From an uncultured Phycisphaerae bacterium (GTDB lineage: Bacteria; Planctomycetota; Phycisphaerae; Sedimentisphaerales; Anaerohalosphaeraceae): a stretch of DNA of 6,401 nt. The stretch's first letter is position 1. Each line of letters begins with the position of its first letter. The position numbers were made by a program, and so were the translations under genes. Location of the stretch: positions 1 to 6,401 of the forward strand of contig CALKKA010000052.1 in NCBI GenBank assembly GCA_937995495.1, read 5' to 3'. This document shows, one piece after another, positions 5,730-6,401 of this stretch. The notes under the pieces are model-generated. The model did not search any database, had not been told where the DNA came from, and saw only the letters and a list, made by a program, of their open reading frames with translations.

Positions 5730-6401
5730 ATGAAACGAATAATCTTAATCTCAATCTGCATGCTGCCCGTTTTTCTCAGCCTGTCGTGCAGTCCGGAAAA
5801 AGAGCAATCCTCGGAATCTCTTGCCAAACCCAAACAACAGGTCGAGACAGGGACAGCTGAGATGATACAAGAGATCGATGAGGCTGGATATTACAAGGTC
5901 CCTGACTTGGAGCTTAAAAGAGATGAAAACTATGCAGCCACTTCAGATGAGTTTGAGCCTTTTGGAGGCCTGAAGCCTTACAAAGAACACTTTCTGGAGC
6001 AATTGGAATACACAGGCTCGGGTCGGGGCATTCCCGAACCGGAGCAAGTGGAAACGGTGAAATTGGGATTTATCGGGCCGATTGAATCGACCGTCTCCGT
6101 TTCGACCGGCGGCAGAAGCGAGCAGGAGGGTTTGGGCAAAAAGATGCTTCAAGGGGCACAGTTGGCGATTGAGCAGGCCAATGCCAAAGGCGGCTATCTG
6201 GATCGAAACATCCCGTTTGAGCTTGTGATCAAAAATGATAACGGTCTTTGGGGGGCATCGGGCAACGAGATCGTCGATATGGTTTACAAAGACAAGGTTT
6301 GGGCCATTCTTGGCACGATCGATGGCGCCAATAGTCATATTGCGATTCGTGTTGCGCTGAAGGCCGAAGTTTTGATGATGAATTCGGGCAATACGGATCC
6401 G
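5730..6401 (+). CDS. Branched-chain amino-acid-type (type I fold) periplasmic binding lipoprotein, 5' part only
   Basis: The frame is open from ATG 5730 to the window end: 224 residues, with the C-terminal part missing. Residues 1-19 are a lipoprotein signal with lipobox L-S-L-S-C20, so the mature protein is lipid-anchored. A polar segment of about 88 residues follows (21-108), containing Y-T-G-S-G-R-G-I-P-E-P. The binding domain then begins: V-K-L-G-F-I-G-P-I-E (110-119), G-A-Q-L-A-I-E-Q-A-N-A-K-G-G-Y (142-156), W-A-I-L-G-T-I-D (191-198) and A-I-R-V-A-L-K (205-211). These are characteristic of the Leu/Ile/Val-binding (Peripla_BP_6) family, which feeds ABC importers or acts as sensor domains. 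No permease or ATPase gene is in view, so transport is not shown. The gene lies 25 bases after the propeller gene on the same strand. The ligand cannot be predicted. Confidence 0.88.
   Translation, partial: MKRIILISICMLPVFLSLSCSPEKEQSSESLAKPKQQVETGTAEMIQEIDEAGYYKVPDLELKRDENYAATSDEFEPFGGLKPYKEHFLEQLEYTGSGRGIPEPEQVETVKLGFIGPIESTVSVSTGGRSEQEGLGKKMLQGAQLAIEQANAKGGYLDRNIPFELVIKNDNGLWGASGNEIVDMVYKDKVWAILGTIDGANSHIAIRVALKAEVLMMNSGNTDP

Noticed and set aside
4910..5833. A 307-codon open frame on the minus strand.
   Set aside because: It lies antisense to most of the propeller gene and the start of the lipoprotein gene, crossing their gap. Its translation has no recognisable motif or signal, while the plus-strand proteins show clear family signatures.
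5943..6338. A 131-codon open frame on the minus strand.
   Set aside because: It is fully antisense to the binding lipoprotein, whose plus-strand reading gives strong Peripla_BP_6-like motifs; the reverse product has none.

Overview
The window holds one co-directional (+ strand) gene cluster with no visible terminator and no strand switch. It contains the last codons of a cytochrome-like protein, three complete genes and the start of a fifth gene. Every protein whose N-terminus is visible carries an export signal, so the cluster encodes cell-envelope or periplasmic machinery. Many CxxCH haem-attachment motifs point to respiratory or redox work. The mix of an ASPIC/UnbV FG-GAP protein, a fused multihaem/YVTN/di-haem protein, and an upstream tail ending in a W-x-D-x-G-A-x-W-D-like pattern resembles Planctomycetes, other PVC-group or related uncultured Gram-negative bacteria. 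That assignment is inference from gene style, not a phylogenetic result. Base composition looks moderate and even across the genes, with no sign of recent insertion.

Layout: 1-78 is the 3' end of a probable c-type cytochrome-domain protein. 111-1748 encodes a secreted seven-bladed FG-GAP/VCBS propeller with a C-terminal ASPIC/UnbV domain. 1745-4564 overlaps it by the ATGA arrangement and encodes a 939-residue decahaem protein: two tandem tetrahaem modules, a seven-bladed YVTN-type propeller and a di-haem peroxidase/MauG-like domain. 4586-5704 encodes a secreted or lipid-anchored seven-bladed propeller of the two-component-regulator-propeller type with no kinase attached. 5730-6401 (runs off the end) encodes a lipoprotein of the branched-chain amino-acid type periplasmic binding family (type I fold), with an unusually long segment between the lipid anchor and the binding domain.

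How they may work together (inference): short gaps (32, -4, 21 and 25 bases) and a recognisable Shine-Dalgarno before each visible start suggest a single transcript. The decahaem protein could pass electrons between its tetrahaem modules and its di-haem domain around a propeller scaffold. The two other propellers could be docking or sensing partners, and the binding lipoprotein could capture a small ligand. The substrate cannot be read from the sequence. No tRNA, rRNA, CRISPR array, insertion sequence, riboswitch, convincing promoter or hairpin terminator was seen, and no non-coding stretch exceeds 32 bases.
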